In this document: positions 12,100 to 22,502 of the stretch, in pieces
Layout: the number at the start of each line of letters is the position of its first letter
Position numbering within the stretch: position 1 is the stretch's first letter
Assembly: GCA_013339765.2 (NCBI GenBank)
Contig: CM023448.1
Location: forward strand, 192,491,909 to 192,555,908
Source: Haemaphysalis longicornis
Taxonomy: Eukaryota > Arthropoda > Arachnida > Ixodida > Ixodidae
Length of the DNA: 64,000 nt
Direction: 5' to 3'
Notes under the pieces: generated by a model
Databases searched by the model: none
What the model was told of the DNA's origin: nothing
Seen by the model: only the letters and a program-made list of their open reading frames with translations
Made by a program: the position numbers and the translations under genes

Positions 12100-12325
12100 T
12101 CTTCGAATGTCAGGCTTTTACGTGCTCAAATTGCGCCTTGTTTATAAGGGACGATGTAGTGGAGGGCTACATATTAATTTTGACCACATGAGGATCGCTA
12201 ACTTGCGCCGAAATCTCGACACACGGCCGTTTTCGTGTTTCGTCTCAAAAAATGGCGCCGAGGCCGGGATCGCTCGGTATTGGCAGAAAAGCGCCTGTCA
12301 GCGAGCAACCTTTACCTCCATTTCT
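12100..12325 (-). mobile_element. Degenerate SINE, copy 4
   Basis: The segment around GATGTAGTGGAGGGCTACATATTAAT, TTGCGCCGAAATCTCGACACACGG and GCCGAGGCCGGGATCG parallels the body of the SINE copies at 11428 and 47569. Many substitutions have accumulated and the tRNA head is damaged. It is an older insertion of the same family in the same orientation. Confidence 0.6.
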
Positions 12326-12450
12326 TCCAGGGCATCTCTACCCGACGTCAAATTGATCGCCACGGCCAAAACTAAGCCGGCGTCAATAGAACCCAGCAGC
12401 CGAACGACGTTTCGGCCTCTTCGCTAGCGCAGAATAGCGTACGACATAAG

Positions 12451-12684
12451 CTAAACTTTTTCTTGTTTTGTTTGCAAAAAAATAGGAAGATATTGACTTT
12501 CGTCACGCTTTCTTTTCTTGGGCCGAGTCCCACCTGGAGTGAGTTGACGATCGCTGGGGCTCTGCGAAAGGAACCCCGGGCTTTTCCGACAGGCATCCCG
12601 TATTTCTGGCGAAGCAGCCGCAGACGCCTGCCTTTGGACACACCGCGGCTTCCGCGACCTGACCCTGAACAAGAACGGGCTCCC
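12451..12684 (-). CDS. TRIM45-like gene, filamin-repeat end exon (exon 4)
   Basis: The exon begins after a strong acceptor (polypyrimidine then TTTTCAG) at 12684 in phase 0. It reads GSPFLFRVRSRKPRC, the typical closing strand of a filamin repeat (GSPF then a hydrophobic beta strand). The preceding exon at 13133-13253 ends in phase 0 with QPVL, so the join gives ...DDQPVL-GSPF.... The frame stays open through RPKKRKRDES (a possible nuclear-localisation cluster) to a stop at 12451. Alternatively a donor-like CCAG/GTGGG at 12534 would splice to an unseen exon. Vertebrate TRIM45 continues into a Cys/His-rich tail, which I do not find here. End choice is uncertain. Confidence 0.6.
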   Translation of the reverse strand, partial: GSPFLFRVRSRKPRCVQRQASAAASPEIRDACRKSPGFLSQSPSDRQLTPGGTRPKKRKRDESQYLPIFLQTKQEKV

Positions 12685-13132
12685 CTGAAAACAGCAAAAA
12701 TAGCAGCGCATGGAGAACAGGCGCGCGGAATCGTAGCGGTGAGATTTTCGCAAACCAGCTCTGTCAAAGGTTTTGGCTCAAGCCGAGGGACGCGCTCGCA
12801 CGCGAAAACGCTTGGCGGTGGGCAGCTTTTTTTGACTTGGCAGATATTTCAAAAACCCACGCAGACGTTCTTGTCTATAGGGTTCACTTTATGCACCTAA
12901 CTAGTTCACGGCGCTGCGAAACTGCGAAACGCCTCCGAAGAAACTTTCATATTATTCCTACAAAAAACAATGTTCACTGTGTGAAAAAGGGATGGCCAAA
13001 TGACTAGGTTGGGTGCGTCCCACTCCAAACTGTGATGCAGATATGTCTCTGGCGCTTCATGTATCTTCTGAAATGAAAACGTTTCGCTAAAACCTAATGC
13101 CCCCAGTATGCACACTGCACCCATGGTCTTAC

Positions 13133-13253
13133 CAAAACAGGCTGGTCGTCGAGGGCGACTGCGAGTGCATGCTTTCCGGAGCTCTTGGCGTCGAACTCCA
13201 GCCTCAGTTGGAAAGGATCGTCCGTGGCCCGTGTGACTACTGCTGGAACAGTG
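13133..13253 (-). CDS. TRIM45-like gene, filamin-repeat middle exon (exon 3)
   Basis: This is a 121-nt exon with acceptor TTAATTTGCAG and a strong donor TTTTG/GTAAGA. It enters in phase 2 (one base completing a Ser codon) and leaves in phase 0, matching exons 2 and 4. It encodes TVPAVVTRATDDPF and then LRLEFDAKSSGKHALAVALD, ending DQPVL. The pattern of a loop followed by G-x-H-x-hydrophobic-x-V is that of the last third of a filamin/immunoglobulin-like repeat. Together with its neighbours it completes the single filamin repeat characteristic of TRIM45. Confidence 0.75.
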
Positions 13254-13937
13254 CTGCAAATTAATCAAAAGCGTTTGCCCAATGGATGTGCGCATGCATT
13301 GATTTCTTCCCAAACAAACCTATTATGCGTATCGCATTCTAACCCTACGAAGAGCAGCTCTATTAGAGAAAAGGACTGACTATTATCAATCGCACAATAA
13401 ATAGCGCGATTCAAACGCACAGCTTCGCAAAGACAGTAACGCCTAACTTATTTTACGTGCGTGCCAAGAATGATATACGCACACATTTAAATTAAGTCTT
13501 TATCGCCGTAATTCCGGCAGAATTCACCTTGCTTGGTAATTCCGATCGCTAAAGTCCTTTCAACCAGCGGTGGGGCGTTCTGAGTGAAACACAGTCGAGC
13601 TGCTGTTGCGACGTGAATGTCGCAGGCTCGCACCGTGGGCTACTTTGGAGACCCCAGTGCTGAGGCGCACAACCAGTAGACTACGGATTAGTTAAGAGGG
13701 TTCGGCTCAGACCTCGCAGACGATCTGTATCCTTATGGGCTCTAGCGTACTGGGCCGCCGTCCTACTTCTGATCAAAATAGAAAATGACGCATAGCCATC
13801 ACGCTTTATAGAAGTACGATTCGAGGCACGATGTCAGCGCTTTTAAGTGGCAGCTTATGTAGACAGAGAATGCTGGGTATTCGTTCGCTTGGAAGTGCTG
13901 CTGCGAGTTTGACCATCCCATTTCCATAAAGAAAAAC

Positions 13938-14681
13938 TGGCTGCGTATCTGCTCCTTCCGTTGCAAATGCCGTCAAAAGACGATAGTCTTTATCGGCTTT
14001 TGCGAAGTAAATGCCTCCCTTCGCTTTCCCGCTCACCTCTCATGTTGTTCCTCTTGCGTCGCGCTCCTCCCAAGGTAAAGACGCCAAAGGTTTGCTTAAA
14101 TCATTTTAAATTTCCCGCGTTCCACTGCTCCAAACCGGGTGTCTCGATGCGAACGCTGCCGTACGGCGAAGACGCGCGTTAATCGAGGCGCCCTACTTCA
14201 ACGTTTATAGAACCGCGTTTCCCTACTCCACGTGCGCTGCAAGCAGAACGTGGAACCTATCTAGTGGAACCTTGCGTAACTGTTGCCGGTTGATTTCTTA
14301 AAATGGCGCCAGAAGCTATGGTGGCGCGGGCGACAGCAGGCGACGGCAGAGTGAATTCTTTTTCTGCAGTTGATGAAGTATTTAATTTCGCAGATTCAAG
14401 CATGTTTGATTTTTTTATAAAGGAACACTGCAAATATCACTTCTGCATTAATTTGTTGTTTTATATTTGCGTAATGGCTCGTACTTCTTCAACAATGTTG
14501 ACAAGTATGAACATTACACCGGACATAGACGGGTAGATTTAGCTGTGACTATATAAGACTATTGCGCAGGCATTGTTTTGCTTTGGCCGGGTGGCTGAAT
14601 CGGGTCACAGACGGACAGACAGACATACAGACAGACCAAAATTTCTGGGTTTAAGTAGCCCAAGAAAGACTATCGTCTTTA
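13938..14681 (+). mobile_element. Dispersed repeat family, copy B
   Basis: This copy lies in an intron of the TRIM45-like gene. The left part carries AAAGACGATAGTCTTT at 13976-13991, and the right end carries its exact inverse at 14665-14680. Between them are CGGGTGTCTCGATG and a short CAGACAGA run also present in copy C (29470-30216), to which it is about collinear throughout. No transposase frame is seen. Outside the 16-mers both copies share a further GGCNGCGTATCTGCTCC leader. Confidence 0.75.
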
Positions 14682-14699
14682 ATATCTCAGGTGGAACCA

Positions 14700-15037
14700 G
14701 CATATTTCTCTTGCAAGCAGCCCCCTCCTCCCTACGAACTGTTCTCGCATACACGCAAACTGCGAAGCCTGACAATGAGCGCGAGGCTCGCTCGTTCCTA
14801 ACGCAGTCGTCTCCTGTAAACGTGCAGGTCTGCATTTTTATTTCCCAGACCTGCCAGAGCACAACTCGGTCAGCTCCTCATTGTCCGGCTGCCCTCCACT
14901 GAACTTCGGCATTATTTTTTGAACCACTCATGACAGCCACATTCAACGAGCTCAAGGGCCGGTTCAGTAATTTACCCATCCCAATAACCTTCCCGCACAC
15001 ACATAAACAACACACAAACAATAAACATAGAGCTTAC
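14700..15037. other. Intronic spacer of the TRIM45-like gene
   Basis: No features are recognised apart from the donor of exon 2 at its right edge. The minus-strand frame 14605-14862 has no domain. Confidence 0.5.
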
Positions 15038-15167
15038 CTTTTCAACTTAGATGACGTTAACATGGCCTGAACTTGTCTTGGCTCCACGTAAACTGGGTGT
15101 CCGGAAGAGTCATGGAACTTCAAGCGCGCGGCTTTCATGGAGCCGAACCTCTTGGGGTGGGCTGCAT
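15038..15167 (-). CDS. TRIM45-like gene, filamin-repeat start exon (exon 2)
   Basis: The 130-nt exon has acceptor CTTTTGAACAG and an excellent donor GAAAAG/GTAAGC. It enters in phase 1: the single G left by exon 1 plus AT makes Asp, giving LSFED at the junction. It leaves in phase 2, matching exon 3. It encodes AAHPKRFGSMKAARLKFHD and SSGHPVYVEPRQVQAML, then TSSKLK. The hydrophobic-x-x-x-D-x-x-G-x-P-x-x-x-x...V pattern is the opening half of a filamin repeat. In TRIM45 an equivalent stretch follows a conserved YxxYGxx..DP segment, which exon 1 also has. It is too short to be obvious as an open frame; phase and splice signals support it. Confidence 0.75.
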
Positions 15168-15461
15168 CTGTTCAAAAGGAGCACCTCCCTTATCAACTGC
15201 TATCCCTACCCATTTATGGAAGCGAAGTATATGTGAAGGTTGTCGAGACAATACATCTCCTTTTAAAATAGCGCATTATCGGTGGTTTTATTGTAAAGTA
15301 TGGCACCCTGACAAGAGGGTACAAAGTTATTTCCTTGCAACCGTGCACGCTATCCTGGATTCCTGGCAGCCTTTGTATGGTGGTATTCTTTCATAGACAA
15401 ATAAAGACGCGCCACTTGAACATGCGCTATTCTTCAGAGCAAGAGGAGGAACTCCTTGTAA

Positions 15462-16118
15462 TACCGTATTTACCCGATTCTAACGCGCCCCCGATTCTAA
15501 CGCGCACCCGATTTTCCTGGCAAAAAAACCGAAAAAACTTGCACCTCCGATTGTAACGCGCACGGGACTTTGTGACCCAGACAAATGAATGCGAGAGAAA
15601 CGGGCGATTTATTTCCCGAAGTAATCTCACTCATCTCACTCCTCGTCGCTCTCCGCTGACCACAACATCTCGGCCTCGGTGCCTTCAAGCGCGTTCGCGA
15701 TGGCACACTTCTGAACGAACGTTCAACCATGGTCGATGGGATCATGGCCCACGCCTCGCACGCCCATCCCGAGAGCTTCTCCAGAAGTACACGCTTCAGC
15801 CGACCGCTCGTTTTGAACGCGTGGGAGCCGCTGCTGCCATTGCTGTTATCAAGCGCGCAAGTGAAACGATTTGACGATTTGTGTGAACGCCGATAGAAAA
15901 AACTAGGCGCCTAGGCTTGCTGCTATAGAATACTTGCTGCGTCCGAAAAATCGTTGCTAAAAGCTTTAGCGCCATCTTGAGATGGTGATGCCGATGGGTG
16001 CGACGAAATTTCCGCTGTTTCGGTAGTTTCGTTTTTGTATCCGATTCTAACGCGCATGTGATTTTTCGGCCTATTTTTTCGGAAAAAAAGTGCGCGTTAG
16101 AATCGGGTAAATACGGTA
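15462..16118. mobile_element. Pogo-like TA-flanked inverted-repeat element
   Basis: The element 15464-16116 (653 bp) is bounded by TA at both sides. It has perfect ~25-bp inverted ends that start CCGTATTTACCCGATTCTAA; the CGATTCTAACGCGC motif recurs just inside the left end. TA duplication and this terminal sequence fit the IS630-Tc1-pogo group. The interior frames are short, so it is non-autonomous. It sits in intron 1 of the TRIM45-like gene. Confidence 0.85.
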
Positions 16119-16980
16119 AGCTCTTTTTTGTTCGTATTAAAGGGCCCCTGGAATCCATTTTTTCAACTTTTTCAGCATCTGCAACCCTCTTAGAACATGG
16201 TCAATGAAGGCTGCCAGTCCTTATACACGGCAGTCACTGAACGCCCGAGTCAAAAATCATTGCTACGCGGACTTCCAGCAATTCAGAAACTAGCACAAAA
16301 AGGTTTTTTTCCCTCTTTCTCAACGTGTTTTTTTAAGTCAAAACATTATATGTGTACGTAGGTGACGTCACACAAGCAATATCACTGCTATTGGCCGGCT
16401 TCCGTTCAGTTGCAGGAATACAAACATTTGATAGCGGCATCAAAAAATCGCAGCAAAAGCAAGGCAGAATCTAAAAAAATTGTCTGCTACGTCGACAAAT
16501 CACTGTGGAAAACTGAGCGCGTTTGCATTTAGTCATGACAGAAAAAGGCGTGGAATTGTGACGACGACACAGAATAGAAAATACAGCAATGCATCGTCTG
16601 CATTTTCTATTCTGCGCCGTTGTCAATTCCGTTCCATTTCCCCATTATGAGAAAATCACGGAGTTCCGTTCTGTACCTGCAATGACTGAAGCTCCCGCAA
16701 CGGTTCCATGCCCGAATGAAGAAATGTGAAAGCTATTATCGACCTCTCTGCGAGGTTACTTTAATTATTCCTTCAGCAGACTTAATTTCTTGAAAAGGTT
16801 AAGTATGTAAAGCCTATGCATTTGTTGTTCGGTGAAAGCTAGTAATACTCGTCCCATTAAACTAAGGGTAAGCACAACTGTTTGTCGCCCACTGGTGCTT
16901 TGCAGTTGAGGCCACAGCCCAACGAGGGTTTTGGTGTGCTGTAGGCTGATAAATAATCTAATGCTCAAGTAGTCAACCGT

Positions 16981-16982
16981 GT

Positions 16983-17037
<55 letters not shown>

Positions 17038-17270
17038 TTTTACCCTCAGGGCATACAAGCATTGTAGAGGGGAGGGGCTCACATAAAAGAGCAAAAATGA
17101 TGTCAGAAGCACGCGACAAGTGTTTAACCATTGTACACACAAAAAATACAGTAAAAAAAAGTAAAGCGAATGCACTAAACGCAGCCATAAACGCAGCCAT
17201 AAACGTTTGAACACGTCGGTACCATACAGGGAGCGTTAACGCCGCTGAACAAACAAAAATAAATTGCAAG
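16981..17270 (-). mobile_element. LINE 3' end with (ATTT)n tail
   Basis: A 59-base run of ATTT units (16981-17039) is followed by TACCCTCAGGGCATACAAGC and further sequence. On the minus strand this is a unique 3' end followed by an AAAT tail, the arrangement of CR1/Jockey-type LINEs. The fragment at 52915-54077 ends in a similar AATA tail. No coding part is present, so this is a 5'-truncated copy. Confidence 0.5.
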
Positions 17271-17540
17271 ACTCCAAATATCTCGCGGGATTTCGTATGG
17301 GCACAGTCTGTGACAAAAGTACAATGGCCGCGAGTTTAGCCACCAAAATTACTGCGCTGGCTGGCGCCTTGGCGCTGTTGTTTTGTTTGTGAGGAATTCA
17401 TCAGAACTTGGAATAGCATCTGCCATTGATACGAGTTGCAGATGCTATGCTTCCAGGGCGCAAATAAGTAAATTTTGTCAAGCGGGTAAACAAACACGTC
17501 TGTCCCTGACCTAATAAGTGTGACCAACGGAGTGACCCAC

Positions 17541-18888
17541 CTTCAAAGGACAGTATGGCTGATAGCATCGATGGGTCTGCTTGGTACTGCACAGCACCGT
17601 ACACGACGTACTCTCCCCTGTGGTCCCCCTTGTCCTTGCGGAACTTCAAGGAGAGCATCGCTGGGGCCGAAACGTCCTCCTTCTCGCTCATAGCAACGAG
17701 GGGCCGGGCACCTTTGTCAAGCACTTCCACCAGCGGCAGCACCACTTCGGGCATCGCGGGGCCAAAGTGCAGCAGCGTCTTGCCAAACTCGTGCACGCTT
17801 TTGGCCCGCGCGAGAGCAGCCTCCAGGGAGCTACTCCGAGCGCTCAGCGTCTTCTGGCCCTCCGTGTGGAAGGAAGAAATTTCGTCCAGCAACTCACGCC
17901 TCCGCGATTCAAGGGCGCGAACGTAGCCGTCGTAGAAGCTGTTCACCTCGCGCGCCACTTGGCTGGTATTGAAGGACAGAGCCTGGCTCTTCCTGAGCGT
18001 TCCGTTCACAGAGTGCTCAAGCTTGGCCATTTCGCTGTGCAGCGTGTTGAGTATAACACCGGTCTGCTCAAGTTCCTTCCCCTTCGCGGCGCTGAAGTCG
18101 CTGCTGACGTGGTCGACATGTTTGTTCAGCCTGCATGATGAACAGACCGCCTCGCGGCATGTCAGGCAGGAGGTGTTCATTCGAAGTGTCGGGTGCAAAG
18201 GGCAGGCTCCAGGTGGAGCCATCGGGAGCATGAATTCCGCGCAGCGGTTGAACCTGTCGTGGTGAGGCTCGCGCGTATCCGTCTGTCGCCGACGTCGGCC
18301 GGTGCAGCGCGACAGCAGGTCCCCGATGCACCTGTTCACGGTCGCCCCGCTCTTGGCGCACAGGGCGCAGAGCGAGAAACGCTTTCCGCGCGCAACGGGC
18401 TGTTTTAGCGCGCAACGCTGCCGGCTGCCAAGTGGGTCAGGAGCAAAGCGCATGAACCGCCTCACCAAGGCGTTTGCGGGGAGTCCGTTCTGGGCATCCG
18501 TCACGGCACTTTCACTCCGGCATGTAGGACAAATGACTACAGCGCCTCCTCCAAGTTCGCACGCATGGCCATGCATTAGCTTTGTTGATTCACGCAAGCC
18601 AGCATCTTCGGTGGACGAGAGGTCGGGTGTTGGCGAGGAACAAGTACAAGCGGCTGGAATCGAGCGATTCCTTGCGCTATTTACCCTTGTGGACGGAAAC
18701 CGCCTCTGACGCCAAGCGAGCCTTTCTACGCCGCGTCTGCACAGAGTGTGTAAGCAAGGCAGTGCCTTTGGGTCCTGAAGCTTCTCCAGACATGCCGGGC
18801 ACTGTAGATTCAGGCGGCTCGGCCGCTGAGAAGCTTTGTACTTGAACCTTTGCAAGAAGAAACAAAGGGCGGGCGTGAAATCATACAT
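17541..18888 (-). CDS. TRIM45-like E3 ligase, RING/B-box/coiled-coil exon (exon 1)
   Basis: Numbering is from an ATG at 18888; a good acceptor (TTCTTCTTGCAAAG) at 18848-18849 means the first ~14 residues may instead be intron and the true start upstream. RING: Cys30, Cys33, Cys45, His47, Cys50, then Gly53 where the next zinc Cys is expected, a long insert (54-119), and Cys120/Cys123. B-box 1 occupies about 174-216. B-box 2 is complete (Cys229, His232, Cys241, Cys244, Cys249, Cys252, His257, His260), and a coiled coil covers about 265-400. The segment near 425 (EYVVYGAVQY..DP) resembles TRIM45 just before its filamin repeat. The exon ends at a donor GAAG/GTGGGT (17541), phase 1. TRIM45 is a RING ubiquitin ligase; loss of one RING ligand makes ligase activity doubtful here. 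Confidence 0.78.
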
Positions 18889-20893
18889 GTGTTCCGTTGT
18901 TACAGAGTTTAGACAAACAGTCTAGCCAAACATCAAACCAGTAACAGCAAAACTACAAAACAGAAACAACTTGCGCGCAAATAATCATTTGCATTTGTGT
19001 ACAGATAGGTATCTCGCCTAATATATCTTTTTTTGTAACAACTTCGGGTCAATCGGCGGAAACGACAAGTAATAATTGAGATAATGATTCTTTCGTAACG
19101 ACAAAAATATCGGTTAAAAGTCCTTGGATAGCAAAACATAAAGGTGTATGCTCCAAGTTAAGTAGCGGCAATTTAAGTATATCAGTACGGTAGAAATAAA
19201 ACAAAATGAAGCATTCAATTGCAAACATTTTATGAATTATGACAACGGCGATGGCAGTGGAGGTTCCTTGGCCTACATACAGCGTACTTACAAACGGAAC
19301 AGATCTTTATTTGAAACTAGGCATGCATCATATTGTATGAAAAATAACGTCCCTTTTTGGCTCTCGCATAGTGTTGCTCCGTAAATACTCAGTAGTCATT
19401 GCAAAGCGCTGCACCAAAGCCTATATTCACACCGTATAAGAATGAGGCAGGCACAGACAACGTAAAGTGTACAACCGAATGCCCAGTATACGTGCTATGA
19501 CCCAGTCGTGACACGTATAAAACTTAAAGAAAAACATGACACTGCACGGAAAACCACGTGGACCTTAGTTCGCGCCTCGACTTATCAGCAGCTTGCATCG
19601 TTTATCCCCAAAAACTGTGGTTCTCCCAATCATTCTCCATAAAAACACCTCCAAGGTGCTGTGATATGCAATGTACGACTACACATTGATTCTCGTTGTG
19701 GCACAATTTCACGGGGATTTCCAAATTATGGCTGCACGTGTTCGCTCGTGGGTGGCGTTTTCAGTCCATTCGGCAAACTTTATCATAAAAGCACCGAAAT
19801 ATTCGCACCTTCTTGGTGCACTCATGGTGTATTGCAAGCACGTAAAAAAGCATAAGGCAGCAAGCTGGTTTGAGGTTAAATTGACAGCCCCGAAAGCGCT
19901 GAATAATTACTGCTCGAACGTTAATGAAGATAGTCCTAAGAAGGCTGTGCAGACGTGACCCACTATACACAAACACCGACAGCGCGCAGCCTGCGATATC
20001 CATTTCTCCTGCGGTCGCCCTTACATCAGAGTGGCTGCTCGCACATTGAAAGAATCCGGGAGCAGCCACTGAACCAATATGCATGCGGAATACAAAAAAA
20101 TAGTCTCCGCAAGAGATTTGATCCTGCTATCTGCTATCTCATGAAGGAAGACATACTCGTGTGCGTACCACCCATAAAACTGCAAAACATAGTGCCCATC
20201 GATATCTAACCAAATGATGGTTAACATAAGATGACCATCATTTGATCGAAGAATCGCAACAGTTCAAGCGGTAAATCTAAAAAGGCAGTGAGGTTCATGC
20301 TGGCCGTCACTGAAGTCATTAGTCCGCTCATATTGAGGAAAGAAATCCCTACTCCTTTCCCCGCGAGGGACACACTTCGCGCGGGGGACACACACCGCGC
20401 GAGGGATACACACCTAACACAACTGAAGAACGAATCGAGAAGGAGGATTACGTGATGTTTTTTTCTATCTGCATGGACGACAACGACGGCAAGAGGATCC
20501 AAAAATATTCCGACAAACGTGCAACTAATGCCTTCACAGTAAAATGATTCAGTGAGTCTGTTAACCACTACTAGTACGTAACTACCCCTCCTCCCATCCA
20601 AACCTCCGCAATCTCTTAAACATTTTATTGTTAAGTATTACCAATACTAGTAAAGCAACAACCAGACGCATGGGTACATGCGGTAAAAAATGTATTTAAA
20701 CGTCAAAAGGAAATATCACGAGAGGGTACGCAAAAGGGAAGGAACGTGCAGCTGGGGAAGAGGGGGCGTTCTGCGAAAAGCCATGGCGTGACAGATCTCC
20801 GCGCAAGTGCCACTTTCTCGAGCGCAGCATTGGTGAAAACCACTGCTTCCTTCCAGGCAACGTGGATGCAACGGGCTCGCTCTGAAACACGCG
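18889..20893. other. Gene-free stretch upstream of the TRIM45-like exon
   Basis: No first coding exon or promoter for the TRIM45-like gene could be identified. A short GCGAGGGACACAC tandem motif is repeated near 20365-20412. Frames here carry no known domain. Confidence 0.45.
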
Positions 20894-20935
20894 CGACCGA
20901 TGCTCTCGACCCGCGGGGGTCGAGAGCATCGGTCG
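20894..20935. repeat. Perfect 19-bp hairpin
   Basis: CGACCGATGCTCTCGACCC at 20894-20912 pairs perfectly with 20917-20935 around a 4-base GCGG loop. It is GC-rich and lies 3' of the exon candidate at 21145-21399 (minus). It resembles an intrinsic hairpin, but nothing marks it as a processing signal. Confidence 0.85.
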
Positions 20936-21144
20936 TGCGTAGAGGAGCACGGGTGCTGCCAGTAATGACGACCTTACTGAGGGGAACTCGCCTTGCGATT
21001 AAAGCACTGCCCAACCCACCATGGTTAACAGTGTTCGATGCAGCAAGCGAGGAAACAAGCGTCGCAAGGACGGTGAGGCCTCTTACTCGTTGTTCGCGGG
21101 ACGCGACATGGCGCTGCCGCTCCCGCAGTGTCACAAGCCAGCCG

Positions 21145-21399
21145 TCAGGAGCCACGAGCGCTGCACGTCTTCTCAAGCCTCCTCACGCACGCACAGACCG
21201 TGCGGCGGCTGGCAACAGCGCCCACGAACGTCACACTGACGGCCTCGGGTCCCAACGCCGTCAAGCCGGGGGCGTTGCTGGCGAAATCGCGCGCGTGCAG
21301 CCGCGGCGTGTTCTGTTCGCTAAAGCAGAAGCGCACGGCGTCGGCCAGGATGTTCCCCTCCAGGAGAGAAAGGCCATCCGGGCACGCTACGTCAGCGTT
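21145..21399 (-). CDS. Candidate terminal exon of a Cys-containing protein
   Basis: After a good acceptor (GTTTACTTTTAG) the minus strand is open for exactly 85 codons in phase 0 to a TGA. It reads NADVACPDGLSLLEGNILAD, continues with AVRFCFSEQNTPRLHARDF and ends CACVRRLEKTCSARGS. Composition and GC use look coding, and five or more cysteines suggest a secreted or disulphide-bonded domain. I recognise no family. Upstream exons would lie to the right; a frame at 21692-21883 is possible but unproven. No canonical polyadenylation signal was seen downstream. Confidence 0.42.
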   Translation of the reverse strand, partial: NADVACPDGLSLLEGNILADAVRFCFSEQNTPRLHARDFASNAPGLTALGPEAVSVTFVGAVASRRTVCACVRRLEKTCSARGS

Positions 21400-22144
21400 C
21401 TAAAAGTAAACGCCCCGCGACACGCGAAGAAAAACGCGTTGTGTGCAGGTGGGGTGCTCTGTTTTTATTTGTCCTGCCCTGACCCTTCCGTTCTCCGCAC
21501 TCTAAGTTCTTTGTTGGCGCTCGGAAACTCGACATCTAATGAGCAAGGAAATGGGTCCAAAGAAAAGCCGGCCTGGGCTTCTTCGTTCTTTCATTGGCAA
21601 ACTACAGCTCCCGTGATTTGTGCGCACTTTAAAACCAGAGCCACACCAACCTAGAAGAACGAAGGGAACGGGGATTGAAGTGTTAACAAGACTAGCAGTA
21701 GCGATAAAGCGAATAATGAAAGTCTAGCTTCACGAGTATGCCTGGGCAACTGAGCCAACCTTCAGGCGTACGTTTCTTCGTGATTTCTTTAATCAACAGC
21801 CCGAGACGGGAATGTAAACTGAACCTCGTCATTCCGAATACTACCGGTACATGAAGCCCGTACGCGTGTTTCAGAGCGAACACAAAAGCTGCACAAAAAC
21901 AATATTTGTGCGACGTACATGCAGCTCACCTTAACTGGGAATGACGGGCTCGTTGAATGAACTCAGGAAGGAAAGCCAGCAGGCAAGAGCACTGCGCAGG
22001 CTATACCGGAAGTAGTGCGTCGCGATTACGGAGAAAATGAAAAGTTTGAAGAAAATTAAAAAAAAAAACATCCACCCGGCCGGGATACCAAGAAACAACC
22101 TACGCATAACTTGTCCGCTCCGACTGCTGCATCATTTCCTGTGG

Positions 22145-22145
<1 letters not shown>

Positions 22146-22186
<41 letters not shown>

Positions 22187-22213
22187 CACTACACAACTAT
22201 ATATATATATATA

Positions 22214-22293
<80 letters not shown>

Positions 22294-22307
22294 TATATAA
22301 ATATATC
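22146..22307. repeat. (CA)n and (TA)n microsatellites
   Basis: CA repeats (22146-22186) are followed by a long TA run (22199-22307) interrupted by GTG and CATA. The His/Thr and Tyr/Ile repeat frames are artefacts. Confidence 0.96.
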
Positions 22308-22409
22308 GGTTGAGCTACAGTGGCGCCCCCAGCGGAGTATGCAGCGGCTACCGTCGCGTCTCTAAAGCTGCTTCGCATTACCGCGCGCGGAGCCGCAGGT
22401 GTTGCCATT

Positions 22410-22500
22410 CGTTGCGCAATCCCGGAGAGGAGAGGAGCTTCGGAGAGGAGAGGAGGAGAGGAATGCCGGAGAGGAGAGGAGGAATGCCTCGCATACTACT
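22410..22500. repeat. GGAGA-rich short tandem repeats
   Basis: GGAGAGGAGAGGA units are repeated irregularly with GAATGCC interruptions. This is simple sequence just 5' of the 148-bp duplication. Confidence 0.7.
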
Positions 22501-22502
22501 CA

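Noticed and set aside
16876..16945. Alternative second exon for the TRIM45-like gene (70 nt, SLGCGLNCKAPVGDKQ)
   Set aside because: The acceptor and entry phase fit and the text looks filamin-like. All three possible donors are poor, however, and the exon at 15038-15167 has stronger sites, matches both phases and gives a better filamin start.
17581..18138. Plus-strand frames of 123-185 codons over the TRIM exon
   Set aside because: Antisense shadows of the minus-strand RING/B-box/coiled-coil coding sequence.
20746..21654. 302-codon plus-strand open frame
   Set aside because: GC-rich, Arg/Ala/Ser-dominated, spans a hairpin, and lies antisense to the better exon candidate at 21145-21399. No domain is visible.
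21692..21883. Upstream exon for the 21145-21399 candidate
   Set aside because: An acceptor-like TTTTTGTGCAG exists, but no donor in the right phase and no recognisable protein pattern could be shown.
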